Shown here in pieces: positions 10,436-19,918 of a DNA stretch of 23,319 nucleotides. Origin of the DNA: Saccoglossus kowalevskii (taxonomy: Eukaryota; Hemichordata; Enteropneusta; Harrimaniidae). The notes under the pieces were generated by a model. That model was not told where the DNA came from. It searched no databases and worked only from the letters and a program-made list of their open reading frames with translations. Location: the NCBI RefSeq assembly GCF_000003605.2, contig NW_003154738.1:261620-284938 (forward strand), written 5' to 3'. A program made the translations under genes and the position numbers. Positions within the stretch are counted from its first letter, which is position 1. The number at the start of each line of letters is the position of its first letter.

Positions 10436-11705
10436 TAACAGTAATTATTTTCACCGTAATGTGATGCTATTGGGGCTTTATATATTAATAATATTAATCT
10501 GGTTGTCATCAATGTCGAGAGAAACTTGCGACCTGGGTAATGATCACTGGACTTAGTTTTATTCACAGTGATCCTTAAAGTTTTATTTCTTAGCACAGCC
10601 ACGCACCTCTTGCCCGGCAACACTGGTCTGTATAATTGTCAACGATTACGTAACCATTATAGCGTTCTTTGAATTGCGAACAAAAGAATCTTGCCAAAAG
10701 GTTTACTGAATAGCAACTATGTGTGCTTTGTGTAAATTGAATTAATGGTGATGTTATTTAGTTTATCGAGGTTACGCAACCAATCTGCATTTATAGAAGT
10801 CAGGGTAACCATAACAAAGAGGAGAAACAAAGTGGAATGTAACATAGTCATTGTAATTATACAGGGGGATCAATAGATTTACCTTTTATTTTATCACTCC
10901 CTTTCTTGGGGTTGAAATTGAAATGAGAATGTTCTTCACTTTTGCTGTGTGTGATTTTCGGAGTGAACGCACCACGAGAGCCTTTGATCTTTTTACGGCA
11001 AGAGGGTGTTACGATTTGTGTCCGTTGATTCTGACTCGAGTAGCCTTTTATTTAATTGCTGTAGAGACGTCTTCTTTTGTATCGTCGGTGTTGTATTTCG
11101 CGGTTTCCACGTTTGTGCTGTTTTCTGCTATGGGTTCAATGTCTTTTTCTGTCTTTAGTAATACATTGACCGATTGATTATTCTTGCTGTCGCACAGCCA
11201 CCTCTCAATTTTTGACTGCACGGGTTGAATTTCACCATCCACACTTGATGTTGACCCCTTGTTATCGTCGGATATAGGACGTGATTAATCAGGTGAAGGG
11301 CATTTAGGACAGTTTCTCGCCCGATGACCGACCAGTCCACATTCGTAGAATTTTCTGTTGGTACATCTCAGCTCTGTACGACCAACACGCATTCATGTGT
11401 TACACTGGTATTTTGAACACTGTTGGATAATATGGTTATCAGAGAGGCAGTTGTTGTACACCTTTCTCTTGTAGTTACGTAGAGGTCTAATGTATGGGCA
11501 GTCATAACATTTGACAGTATATGGTAATGATTGAATTCCAACTGGCAGTTCCATGCGGACGAAACGTGTTCCTGTTTCCACAATGGGCGCTTCATTGTAA
11601 TATTTCCTTATTATAGGACTTCGTAATTTACATCCAAAACTTTTCATGAGACTGAAAACAAATTGCCAGAAGAGCTGTACAGTGTTACGAATCACTTGAA
11701 GATGT
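10436..11705 (-). mobile_element. Tx1/L1-like retrotransposon copy I-a (ORF1 plus endonuclease start)
   Basis: Read on the minus strand this fragment holds most of ORF1 (11710 to about 10900) followed by the N-terminal part of the ORF2 endonuclease (about 10870 to 10436). It is truncated in ORF1 at its 5' side, where it abuts copy I-b near 11700, and cut off in the endonuclease at its 3' side. The endonuclease part is recognised by 'LRNLDKLNN', 'FWQDSFV' and a degraded 'LIYKAPI' where other copies have 'NIYAPNN'. It aligns base by base with 15375-15700 (copy I-d), for example 'aatgatcactggactt' and 'ttgtcaacgattac'. Confidence 0.75.
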
Positions 11706-11710
11706 TGCAA
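11048..11710 (-). pseudogene. Family I ORF1 (gag-like, CCHC), copy I-a
   Basis: One frame runs the whole 221 codons with only two stops: one inside the first zinc knuckle (near 11393) and one after 'CPKCPSPD'. The conserved block 'APIVETGTRFVRMELP...LPYTVK' is followed by 'YNNCLSDNHIIQQC' and two damaged knuckles. In the first, the metal-binding His is Arg and a stop intervenes. In the second, the first Cys is Phe ('FYECGLVGHRARNC'). The C-terminal third is Asp/Asn/Thr-rich. ORF1 proteins of this type package element RNA. This copy decayed by point mutation rather than frameshift, unlike its relatives at 14433-15175 and 18039-18798. Confidence 0.7.
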
Positions 11711-13970
11711 TAATTACATAAAGGGCGTATACAAAAGTCCTTTAATTCTAGCAAATCCCGTATCAGCAAAATTGTGGTAAAATAGTTGGTCTTTTCCCCA
11801 TTATATGAGTTGATCATAAAAGAGCGGTTGGTGATGTATATCCAAAATGTTACGTGGGCTGGCCGCGGTTTAAATTGCAATATTTCTTTATGGTTATAAG
11901 TCACAATTTAATAAAAGTTTCAAATTATCCCATATTAAAGTTGTTATGACCCTTTTGTATTTAGCGAGGATTTCTTCAGATATAGGAGTTACAGTTAAGG
12001 GGTAATACAGCATGGACGATACCAGCGTGTTTGTAATTACAGTTTTGACTTTTAGGGATAGATTACGTCGTTTCCATTGATTTAGTACTGCTTCACATTT
12101 GTATTCCAGTTACTGTTTATGTTAGCCACTCGGACAAAAATCTAATAAACACCAAGAACAGACATTTTATCGTATTGGACTGTACAGGAAATAGGCAGAT
12201 CGACCTTTATTTGACCCACACCATATAATTTCGTTTTTTATTCATTTTTGCCCCAGAGACAGCCCCATATTTATTAAAAGTATCTATTGATTCTAGATTG
12301 ATTGATCATCAGAGAGAGAGAGTAAGTATTGTATCATCAGCATGTTGATACATTAATAGTACAGGGGAGTGATATGCCTTTAATTGGGGGATTGGATTTA
12401 ATCAGTGTATTCAGGGGCTCAATAGTAATGACGCATAGCATGTCAGATAGAAGACATTCCTGCCTTACACCCCCCGAGATATAGGGGAAATATTTTGTGA
12501 GAAACTCGTTACATGTGGCCCTATTTTGGATATCCGCATATAGAAATGATACCCAACGTCTAAAGTTATGGCCGAAATTATATATTTTAGGATATTTAAT
12601 AGGTAGGAATGATCAACCCGGTCAAAAGCTTTCATTTGGTCCAATTTTAAGATAACCCGGGCTTATTTGTTTCATTGGTATAAGAAATTAGATTACGTAT
12701 ACAAAAGACGTTACCCACAATATATCTTCCTGGGGCACAGCATGACTGGTCCTCGGAGATTATAGTGCATCTAACTTTTCGTAAACGTGTTACCAGTTAT
12801 TTTGTAATCGATATTTAATAGGAAACTTGGGCGCCAATTAGAAAGGAAACGTTTATCTGTGTTTTTTTCAGGGATTAATGTAACAATACTTGAGCAGGAG
12901 GATGCTGGGAGCAGACCAGTTTCAAAATGCTAGTGATAATATCGAAAATATCCAGTGAAATTTCAATCCAAAAGTCAGGCCATATAACCCCAGGGATGTG
13001 TCATTTCAAAAAGGACTGAGATAACTTCCGCCAATGTTGGTTTATTTTCAAGGAATGTCTTGTCGTCTTGGGAAAATTTTGAATTTATTTCATCTTTGAG
13101 GTCAGCAGGGTAACTGATTCCGCAGTGAACAAGTTTGCATAATAATTATGAGTGGTCAAAACGATTTCATCAGATGTATTATATGTTTTTCCCATGTCAT
13201 CAATAACGACATTAGGAACCTTGTTATTTTGTTTTATTGTCCCCAGAATGGGGAAGTATGTAGTAATTCTCAAACTGAGTTTTTTCCGGGAATTAAAAAT
13301 AAGGTTTCTTATTGCGTCAACATGGCTGGGATCGTCTAGCAGTTTATTATGGAAATGCCAGATGCCAGGTCAACGTTTAAATTCGAATTTATAAACAATA
13401 GAGTCGTGATCGCTATACGGCAATGGGGAAATGAAACTAGAAATACGAAGCAGCGAGTGGGTGGATGAAATGAGCATTGTCAATGCTGCTATGCCAAAAA
13501 TTATTATTAACTGAACGCCGCCATGTGAATTATATCGATACGAGCATTTGAGGACATAATTGCATAACAGATTTGTCAGCGTGGTAAATCATGTTTTATC
13601 AATTAAGAGTGGAATTGAGGGGACAGTAAAAATCACCAGTAATAATATTTTTTCGGGGTCCATATAATTTTGTAAATGAAAAAAAAAATTGGCAACGTTC
13701 AGCTATATTATTTGGGGCATATATATTAATAAGGTTGACAAGTTGGCCTTAGATACCAAGAATGTTTTTTAATGAACGTCCAGGGAAAGAATTGCTAAAT
13801 TTTGATTGGATAATGTTAATACCAACAGTCATGGATTACGTCACCATTCCTAAGACTTTTAATTTTAGGAAGAAATGAATCTTGCCAGGAAGCTTCTTGT
13901 ATATCAATAACGTGAATAACGTGAGCTGTATGTGAATTTGAGAAATGAAATGTAAATGAAATGTCGACTT
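11705..13970 (-). mobile_element. Copy I-b: ORF2 with endonuclease and reverse transcriptase
   Basis: The longest ORF2 relic. Read from 13970 downward it contains: APE-type endonuclease ('IDIQEASWQDSF' near 13900; 'NIYAPNN' at 13707-13727; 'SDHDS' near 13400); the linker 'IWHFHNKLLDDPSHVDAI' and 'HNYYANLFTAESV' (near 13140); reverse transcriptase motif A 'LDQMKAFDRVDHSYL' (AFD at 12621-12629); the 'GVRQECLLSDML' block (about 12438-12472); and motif C with A-D-D at 12333-12341. The thumb-like tail ('KYKRVITTLIWDN') runs to about 11700. Frames shift many times. It is truncated at both ends: it lacks the first ~20 endonuclease residues and the C-terminus. Confidence 0.8.
11950..13275 (-). pseudogene. 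Reverse transcriptase domain of copy I-b
   Basis: The RT palm motifs are in the correct order. Motif A keeps both key positions in 'KAFDRVDH'. The usual R-Q-G block reads 'VRQECLLS' (Gly to Glu). Motif C reads Q-H-A-D-D-T, with both catalytic aspartates kept but His where Phe or Tyr is normal. An (AG)n run at about 12311-12321 directly follows motif C. Numerous stops and shifts make it inactive. It is the only copy in the window with both motifs A and C. Confidence 0.8.
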
Positions 13971-14003
13971 TTTTTTTATATATATTTTATTTTTACGTTA
14001 ACC

Positions 14004-14015
14004 ACATACATACAT
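14004..14015 (+). repeat. (ACAT)3 tail of copy I-c
   Basis: 'acatacatacat' lies at the 3' side of the minus-strand copy I-c (ATGT repeats on the sense strand). Equivalent tails are at 19425-19438 and 22064-22079. Confidence 0.8.
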
Positions 14016-14130
14016 TCATCCCATCAAAAGAGTATTTATATAACATTTCTACCAAAAAAACACGGCAACGAGATAATTATAAGAATACGAATATAAAGTG
14101 AAAAGAAAAGAAAAGGGGGGTATGTCAACT

Positions 14131-14316
14131 TCACAGCATATTAAATGATTCCCATTTTTCAGTGTGCTTCGCTAATTTGTCTCCCCCTATCGCTATCTCT
14201 TTTTCAAAATTATACACTTGCCTAATGAGATATGGACATCCATGGAAAGAAGGTTTTTCGTTTCTCATTTTAGAAAAGTAGATATGGCGTTTAGCTAGAA
14301 GAATTCTTGTTTCCAA
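14131..14316 (-). pseudogene. ORF2 C-terminal tail of copy I-c
   Basis: A 61-residue open frame starts 'METRILLAKRHIYFSKM' and continues through 'NFEKEIA' to 'KHTEKWESF'. This is the pattern of the extreme C-terminus of L1/Tx1-type ORF2 proteins: an aliphatic/basic helix, a second helix with E-x-E-I, and a terminal W. It is open without frame damage. The Met is not a real start; the frame is the continuation of ORF2 after the deletion. Confidence 0.6.
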
Positions 14317-14432
14317 GAATATCTTGGTTGGACATATTACTAAGGGTATTGTCGACTTTATAAAGGTTACGTATGTTGATTGAGGCCAGAGTGATCATTG
14401 TTATGTAAATGTTTATGTGATTTGTAACACTT

Positions 14433-15175
14433 TCATTGTGATTTTGTATTTTTTTTTGTATCACGTGTTTTGTTGTTGTCATTCACTGTCGTTGGTTTAC
14501 ATTTACTTTTGTTTTGTTTTTTCTTACGCAATATAATTTCACGGTCTGAGTATGTTGATGTTTCATGTCGCCTTTTGTTTGATTGACTTGTGTCCATATC
14601 TTCATTGCATTGGGTAATGACAGGCTTGTTGTTCCCTGTTGTTACTATTGTTTGTGCTTTCTTTTCTTGTTCGTTGTCCACTTTTTGTCTCTTTTTTCTG
14701 ATTTTCCATTTGTTGTTCATAGCTACTATGTCGTAATTGTTGCGCTTTTCAATGGTGGTATCTTGGCTACATATAATGTCTTTGTCATCGGAAACTGATT
14801 GTAGTCAAGGGAAGTTTCGAGCTATGTGTCCAGGTTGATTAAACTTGTGAAAATGTCTGTTCATGCATCAACGTTCTCTATTCTAGTCTTCTTTGCATAT
14901 TTTACGTCGATTTGTTGAACACTCATGAATAATGTGATCACCCACCCCCCAAGCCGGTAGTTGCACACGAATATATGAACCTTCAATTTTACTGCATAGG
15001 GTGGAGATGTTAGGGTCCAAGGAAATTCCTCTCTCATAAACCTGTTACTATTTTCGATGTCAGGCAAATCTTTATACCGTTTACGGATGATAAGGCTTCT
15101 TATTATGCATCCGTAATTTTCAAGCTTGAAATGCAGTAATTGGAATGGTTTACGAGAGGAGGCAATTGTCCATAT
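14433..15175 (-). pseudogene. Family I ORF1, copy I-c
   Basis: The N-terminal half (15199-14861 frame) has 'FKLENYGCIIRSLIIRK' and 'REEFPWTLTSPPYAVK', parallel to the ORF1 of copies I-a and I-f. A shift then places 'DHIIHECSTNRRKIC' and 'FNQPGHIARNFP' in another frame; these are remnants of the knuckles, with the last Cys lost. After another shift the basic, low-complexity C-terminus (14720-14433) contains 'SQSNKRRHETS', matched by 'LSNKRHHDSSP' in copy I-e. It lies directly 5' of an ORF2 start, the normal gene order. Confidence 0.65.
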
Positions 15176-15179
15176 GACT

Positions 15180-15865
15180 CTGTAATAATGTATTGTCAAC
15201 TGAACGGCGCCATGTAAGTTCTCTATTGTTTGTGTTTTGGTACACCAAATATCTGAGTGGATATTTCATCATTTAATTGCGTTATCTTGATGAATATGAA
15301 TTTGGATCAAGAACACAAATAAAATCTCCACTAATAATATTAATTTTATTGGGTTTCATGATTTTTATAATGAGTAATGATCACTGGACTTGTTTTTATT
15401 CAGTGAGCCCAGAAGTTTTATTCATGAGCAAAGCCAAGCCCCTCTCGCCCCGGCTACACTGGTCTGTGCAATTGTCAACGATTACATAACCATTATAAAG
15501 CTTTGAATTTCCAACAAAAGAATCTTGCCAGAAGGTTTTCTGAATAGCAATTACGTTTGCTTTGTGTAAATTGAAATAATGGGTGGTGTTATTTAGTTTA
15601 TCGAGGTTACGCAACCATTTGCCTTTACAGAGACCATTGTAACCATAGCAAATAGAAGAAACAAAGTGGAATGTAACATAATTATTTTAATTATACAGTT
15701 TCCACATTGAGTGCTTTTGTGTAATATTTCCTTATTATTGGATTTCGAAATTTACACCCAAAACCCTTTTCAGCTTAATCGTGTTATTGTCAAGAAAGGC
15801 AGGCACATTAAAAAATGACAGTTAGAAAGTATCTTAAAAGACCTCGAACTTCTCTTTCCAGTTCA
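15180..15865 (-). mobile_element. Copy I-d: 5' ORF1 piece fused to endonuclease
   Basis: Two deletions have compacted this copy. Bases 15865-15712 align with ORF1 of copy I-f (18600-18440). They are joined without filler to the ORF2 start region at about 15710; the ORF1 interior (about 710 bp by comparison with copy I-a) is missing. The endonuclease N-terminus then runs to 15375, after which about 200 bp are missing and the sequence resumes at 'INIISGDFICVLDP' (near 15345) and 'ELTWRRSVDN' (near 15215). Confidence 0.7.
15375..15700 (-). pseudogene. APE-type endonuclease N-terminus of copy I-d
   Basis: This is the cleanest endonuclease start in the window: 'LRNLDKLNN', 'HYFNLHKANVIAIQKTFWQD', then 'YNGYVIVDNCTDQ' and 'RGERGLALLMNKTS'. 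The enzyme would nick target DNA to prime reverse transcription. The catalytic Glu of the 'IQET' motif is Lys here, and the 'GDFN' motif further on reads 'GDFI', so the domain would be inactive even without the deletion. Confidence 0.7.
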
Positions 15866-15953
15866 TTAATGCTACATAACCCGTTCACGTTAATTAATGT
15901 GATAATTACCATGAGTAATGTGATGTAACAGGTCATTTTCATTGGCTTGAAAT

Positions 15954-15963
15954 CCCCCCCCCC
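15954..15963 (+). repeat. Poly-C run (10)
   Basis: Ten consecutive C lie at the junction between copies I-d and I-e. Confidence 0.9.
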
Positions 15964-15964
15964 G

Positions 15965-17095
15965 TTAACATATTGGTATTTACAGTATCTTTAGATCTGA
16001 ATGCATTGCGGGTCTTTTCAGTATTTGGTTTTGGGGTCTGTTTAGTGAATCGTTGCCTGTGGTGTCTGGTGAGGAGTCATGATGTCGTTTATTGCTTAAC
16101 TTACTTCCGATTTGATTTGATATAGCGATGGTTTCATTAGTCGAGTACTGAATGTTCATTGCCTCTTCATTTGTGTTAATCATGTAGTCGGAATCGGCGT
16201 TGGTATCGGATGGAGTTTGATCGTCGCAAGTATGTACATCAGCAGATATAAGAGAGCTAGAATTATTTGATCTCGAGACAGGAGCTGCACGCGTGTGACT
16301 GTAGTGCAACACAATCACGTGAACTGTGGCCTAATTGACCACATCTGTAACATTTCTGTAATCTGCATTTTCGCTCAGTATGGCCTCGTTTATGGCATAC
16401 ATTGCATTCGCAAGTTAGGCATTGATGTATTATATGTTCGTCACTGAGGCAATGGTTACGCATTTTTCTTTGGTTGTTATTGATTCTCAAACTTGACGGC
16501 ATACGGAAGTGTTTTGATACCGGTCTGAAATTCAACTCTTATGGATCGTATTCCATTTTCTACAGTTGGTGCTTCTTTAAAAAAAACTGGTGAATCCGAA
16601 ATGCGTGAGCTTATCAATAACACTGTGTCGTCGATGTAGAGTGGAAAATATCTGGAAATACCACGTACCTCAACCTCTAATAGAAATACCTTGTTCCAGT
16701 AGCAACTCAGTGTATTCAGGCGATTTGATAGACAATTGCTAGATTCTATTTATGTTCATGTACCCAATCACTGATTTGATGCTGCTTATTCAACGGATGA
16801 TATAACTTCCAGGGCGGTATTGTTATTATCAATCAGGTTGACAGTGTTTGCTTTTGTAACAATAGATCTCATTCCAGACCTATTGGCCGAAATCCCAGTC
16901 TGAACATAATATCTGAACAGGCTGGAAATAACATCCCTAAAGTACGATTACGCTAAATAATTCGCTAGATATTAGGAAAAATAGCTGGGCATACATTCCA
17001 AAAAATACAGAAGTTGGATGCCTTTCACATGCAAGGATAACAACGGATTTTAGTAGCACCATTCCGAAGCATCCATCTTGGACACCGTGTCAATG
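15965..17095 (-). mobile_element. Copy I-e: 5' leader plus ORF1
   Basis: The minus-strand order is a putative 5' leader (17095 to about 16900) and then ORF1 to about 15980. The leader aligns with that of copy I-f (around 'tccgaagc' and 'catcttggac', 17060-17085 versus 18980-19000), so the 5' end is probably near 17095, next to a tandem repeat. The copy stops right after ORF1; no ORF2 is left. Confidence 0.65.
15980..16760 (-). pseudogene. Family I ORF1 with two intact CCHC knuckles, copy I-e
   Basis: The upstream frame contains 'YIDDTVLLISSRISDSPVFF' and 'KEAPTVENGIRSIRVEF', the conserved block also seen in copies I-a and I-f. After one shift, frame 16535-16263 carries 'NHCLSDEHIIHQC' and two perfect C-x2-C-x4-H-x4-C knuckles: 'CNVCHKRGHTERKC' (16365-16406) and 'CYRCGQLGHSSRDC' (16311-16352). 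A second shift just after the knuckles leads into an Asn/Asp/Ser-rich tail (16318-15980) with 'LSNKRHHDSSP'. The N-terminus is near 16880 but contains stops. This is the best-preserved nucleic-acid-binding region of the family in this window. Confidence 0.75.
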
Positions 17096-17100
17096 TTTTA

Positions 17101-17480
17101 CTTTTTCGACTTCTTCTTTAAAACTATAAGCCTGAATGCTTTGATACTTGGTGTATATGTACCTTGGGTAGACCTCTCTTAGATTTGTTCATTTCATGAT
17201 GATATCTTCAATTCTCTAATTTTGATGAATATTTTTGTCATTTTTGGTAAAAAGTGATATTTTCGACTTCTTGTTAAAAACCGCAAGTCCAATTGCTTTG
17301 ATATTACATATATATGTACTACATGTGGACCTCTCTCAGATTTGTTCATTTTGTAATGATATCTTTAGTTCGCTAATTTTGGTGAATGTAGTTTTTGGTA
17401 AAAAGTGATATTTTCGAATTCTTGTTGAAAACCGCAAGTCCAATTGCTTTGATATTACATATATAGGTACTGTATTTAAG
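17101..17480 (+). repeat. Tandem repeat, period 151-157 bp, about 2.5 units
   Basis: Units start at about 17101, 17258 and 17409. Key shared strings are 'tttcgacttcttgtt', 'aattgctttgatattacata', 'gacctctctcagatttgttc' and 'ggtaaaaagtgatatttt'. Units 2 and 3 are nearly identical over 65 bp; unit 1 is more diverged. It borders the 5' end of copy I-e. Confidence 0.85.
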
Positions 17481-17914
17481 GTAAATTGTTGGGAGTTTTT
17501 GGATTTTGTAATAATCTGCCTAGGAGCCTATTATTAAATTTCCATATTCCTGGAGCCATTACAACAGTTTCAAAATTGAAATAACATTTGATTATAACAT
17601 GGTCACTAAAGGATATCGAATAATTTCTGTAGATAGACAGTGATGTTGAAAAAGGATGTCATTTTGCTCATAAGCCACGCCTCTCCCCAGGGTTACTACA
17701 AATATTAATGAATACATTTAAAATCATTCTCGAACGTAGATGAGTATGAATTAATATTTTCCGAGGACCAAACTATTTCTCGATAACAGACAATGGCACT
17801 TCTTAAATAGATGTAAACTATTTTGAATTTTATCGGCATTGCACAAGACAGAGAAACGGCATTACATAACTATCCATTATGCATTGTCAACCTTACCGTC
17901 TTTGCATGCTGCAC
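17481..17914. other. Non-coding stretch between tandem repeat and copy I-f
   Basis: No coding signature or repeat recognised. It separates the tandem repeat from the truncated 3' side of copy I-f. Confidence 0.45.
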
Positions 17915-18038
17915 TGTTGCTGTGTGTGGTTTTCGGGGTGAATGCACTACGGGAGCTTTTGATATAAGGCTTCGCTTCTATCTTTTACGGCGATAGGGTG
18001 ATTTCTGTGTTCTGTGACTCGCGTTGCCTTTTATTTAA

Positions 18039-18798
18039 TCACAGTGTTTCACCATTCACACTTGATATGTTTATTTCCTTGTTATCGTCGAATATAGGAC
18101 GTGATGAATCAGGTGAAGTGCGTTTAGGACAGTTTCTCACCCGATGACCAAGAGCGTTTGGGACAGTTTCTCGCCCGATAACTGACCAGTCCACATTCGT
18201 AGCATTTTCTATTAGCACATCTGTGCTTTCTGTGACCAACATGCATACATTTCTTGCACTGGTATTCTGAACATTGCTGGATAATATGGTTATCAGAGAG
18301 GCAGTTGTTGTACACATTTCTCTTGTAGTTACGTAGAGGTATAATAATGTATGGGCAGTCATCATAAAAATTGACAGCATATGGTAATGGCAGTTCCATG
18401 CGGACGAATCGTGTTCCAGTTTCTACAATGGGCGCTTCATTGTAATATTTTCTTATAGAACTTCGTAATTTACATCCACAACTTTCCATATTCAGCTTAA
18501 TCGTGTTACAGTCAATCAATAAAGGCAGGCACATTAAAATATGACACAGTTAGAAAGTTTCTTAAAAATACCTCGAACTTCTCTTTCCGGCCCATACATG
18601 CTGACTCTTGCTCGGCATGACAGTTTTCAGTGAGCGAAATTTGCCATATATCATTAATGTTCATACACGCCAACACTACTTGCTGAAGGTGGCATTATGT
18701 ATAGATTCAATGACATCGATAGCACGGAAGTGGTCATCAATTATAGTAACAAGATTTTCCTGAATGGCGCGAGGTCTCTGTGCCGGTGTGTCGGCCAT
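18039..18798 (-). pseudogene. Family I ORF1 with its start codon, copy I-f
   Basis: An ATG at 18798 opens 'MADTPAQRPRAIQENLVTII' and 'AIDVIESIHNATFSK' before a stop. This is the only convincing family I ORF1 start in the window. After damage, 'INDIWQISLTENCHAEQES' and 'FEVFLRNFLTVSYF' follow. Frame 18534-18124 then has the conserved 'APIVETGTRFVRMELPLP' block, 'YNNCLSDNHIIQQC', an intact knuckle 'CKKCMHVGHRKHRC' (18217-18258) and a second knuckle with Tyr for His (18163-18204). A 34-bp tandem duplication then throws the frame, and the tail continues in the 18380-18039 frame ('CPKRTSPDSSRPIFDDNKE'). Confidence 0.75.
18120..18187 (+). repeat. 34-bp tandem duplication in the ORF1 knuckle region
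   Basis: The unit beginning 'gcgtttaggacagtttctca' at 18120 repeats from 18154 ('gcgtttgggacagtttctcg'). Copy I-a has one unit at the matching place (11301-11334). Since 34 is not a multiple of 3, the duplication shifts the reading frame right after the second knuckle. Confidence 0.85.
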
Positions 18799-19195
18799 AT
18801 TGGCCAGCACACCAGCCTTGGCAAATTGTTTGAACAGACTGGAAAGCCCGAATCACATACAATATAATCCTAAATAAAGAAATAACAAAAAGTCGCAATG
18901 TTTTGCTTGTAAGAACAGCGAATAAATAGCACAGGATGGCTATCATAAACACTGATTACAGTGGATTTGAAGAGCACAGGTCCGAAGCGTTCATCTTGGA
19001 CATGAACTGGTGTGCCAATACACCATGAAACCAATTTAAAGTGTAAAGTAGGGGTGATAGCCAGTTTTCGATGAACCAAACAGTGCAGACATGAATTCAC
19101 AAAGTGGCATAAAATGATGAAAATTCACTGAAGATCGAACTCGGGTAAATAATATGCACGAGTATTAATGCAATACTTATGAGGTCTGTGCATTG

Positions 19196-19438
19196 TCCTA
19201 TGATATCTATGTACCAAGTTTCATTGTAATGTGATGATCAGTACCTGAGATATCGGTCGAAAAGTCCAAAAATGACAAATCATTATGCAAATTAGGTAAT
19301 TAATATGCATGGGATTTCTACTTAAAATTCACCAGGTCTGCGCATTATCCCAAGGCATTTATGCATAAAGTTTCATAAAAAACCAACATATGGTTCTTGA
19401 GATATAAGTGGAACAAATGGACTCACACATACATACAT
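19196..19438 (+). repeat. Dispersed ~145-bp repeat, copy 2, ending in (ACAT)n
   Basis: One full unit starts at 19196 and a last partial unit at about 19348. They carry 'accaagtttcattgtaatg', 'atgcaaattaggtaattaat' and 'tggttcttgagatataag', as in 683-1060. The final bases 'acacatacatacat' (19425-19438) also form the 3' tail of retrotransposon copy II-a. Confidence 0.85.
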
Positions 19439-19624
19439 TTATGTTTTATATTCTCGGTTTAAATAAAAATTAACATTTACTTTTTAGTATTTACATATAT
19501 ACAATAAATGCGCGAATATTACAAAATTGTAAATGATTGTGTACATACAGAAAAGTGAATACAGTATGTTACACTCGCGAATCTCGTATATGATGAAAGT
19601 GATTACATAAATCTCTTTGAAATA

Positions 19625-19918
19625 TTATTGCTTTTCGAGAAGATAATCTGGGAATTTCAGTTGTCCGTCTAAGCTAGCTATGGCGTTGTTATGACAATAT
19701 CGTATAACGAAGATGTCCAGTGAGCGGTCCAAGAGATGGAAGTTGTACTCGTTCCTCTGTCGGGCTTTAAAACACTGGACAATATCGGTTTTGAGCAGGT
19801 CCTTGATTTTGTTGACTCTAGTGACATGAATCGCCGAATTCATTCTGCTGCTGATGAGGAGACGATGCTCAGCAGTGATCCTTTTCTTTCTCGGTGGTCC
19901 AAGTGTATACCAAGACAA
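19625..19918 (-). pseudogene. Open frame at the 3' end of copy II-a, possible ORF2 C-terminus
   Basis: A 97-residue undamaged frame includes 'HVTRVNKIKDLLKTDIVQCF', 'RNEYNFHLLDRSLDIFVIRY' and ends 'LKFPDYLLEKQ'. Its position just before the 3' UTR suggests the C-terminal tail of ORF2, reached by a deletion that removed the second half of the RT. I do not recognise specific motifs, and it is not obviously similar to the C-terminus of copy I-c (14131-14316). Confidence 0.35.

Larger units (their letters stand above)
13975..15175 (-). mobile_element. Copy I-c: ORF2-deleted derivative with an intact-looking 3' end
   Basis: On the minus strand: ORF1 (15175 to about 14433), the first ~20 codons of ORF2 ('MITLASINIRNLYKVDNTLS', ATG at 14398), then at once the last ~60 codons of ORF2 (14316-14131), a short 3' UTR, and an (ACAT)n tail at 14004-14015. 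Endonuclease and reverse transcriptase are missing altogether. It is therefore a short, possibly non-autonomous derivative whose movement would have depended on enzymes from a full-length relative. Confidence 0.7.
17915..19010 (-). mobile_element. Copy I-f: 5' leader plus nearly complete ORF1
   Basis: It starts near 19010 (the leader is similar to that of copy I-e) and runs through ORF1 to about 17915, where similarity to copy I-a ('gctgtgtgtg.ttttcgg') ends. About 135 bp present in copy I-a near 11075-11230 are missing from the C-terminal part. No ORF2 follows. Confidence 0.7.

Noticed and set aside
10923-11177. Plus-strand 84-aa frame
   Set aside because: Shadow of the minus-strand ORF1 of copy I-a.
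13148-13394. Two overlapping plus-strand frames
   Set aside because: Shadows of the endonuclease/RT linker of copy I-b on the minus strand.
14583-14798. Plus-strand 71-aa frame
   Set aside because: Complement of the Lys/Asn-rich ORF1 tail of copy I-c.
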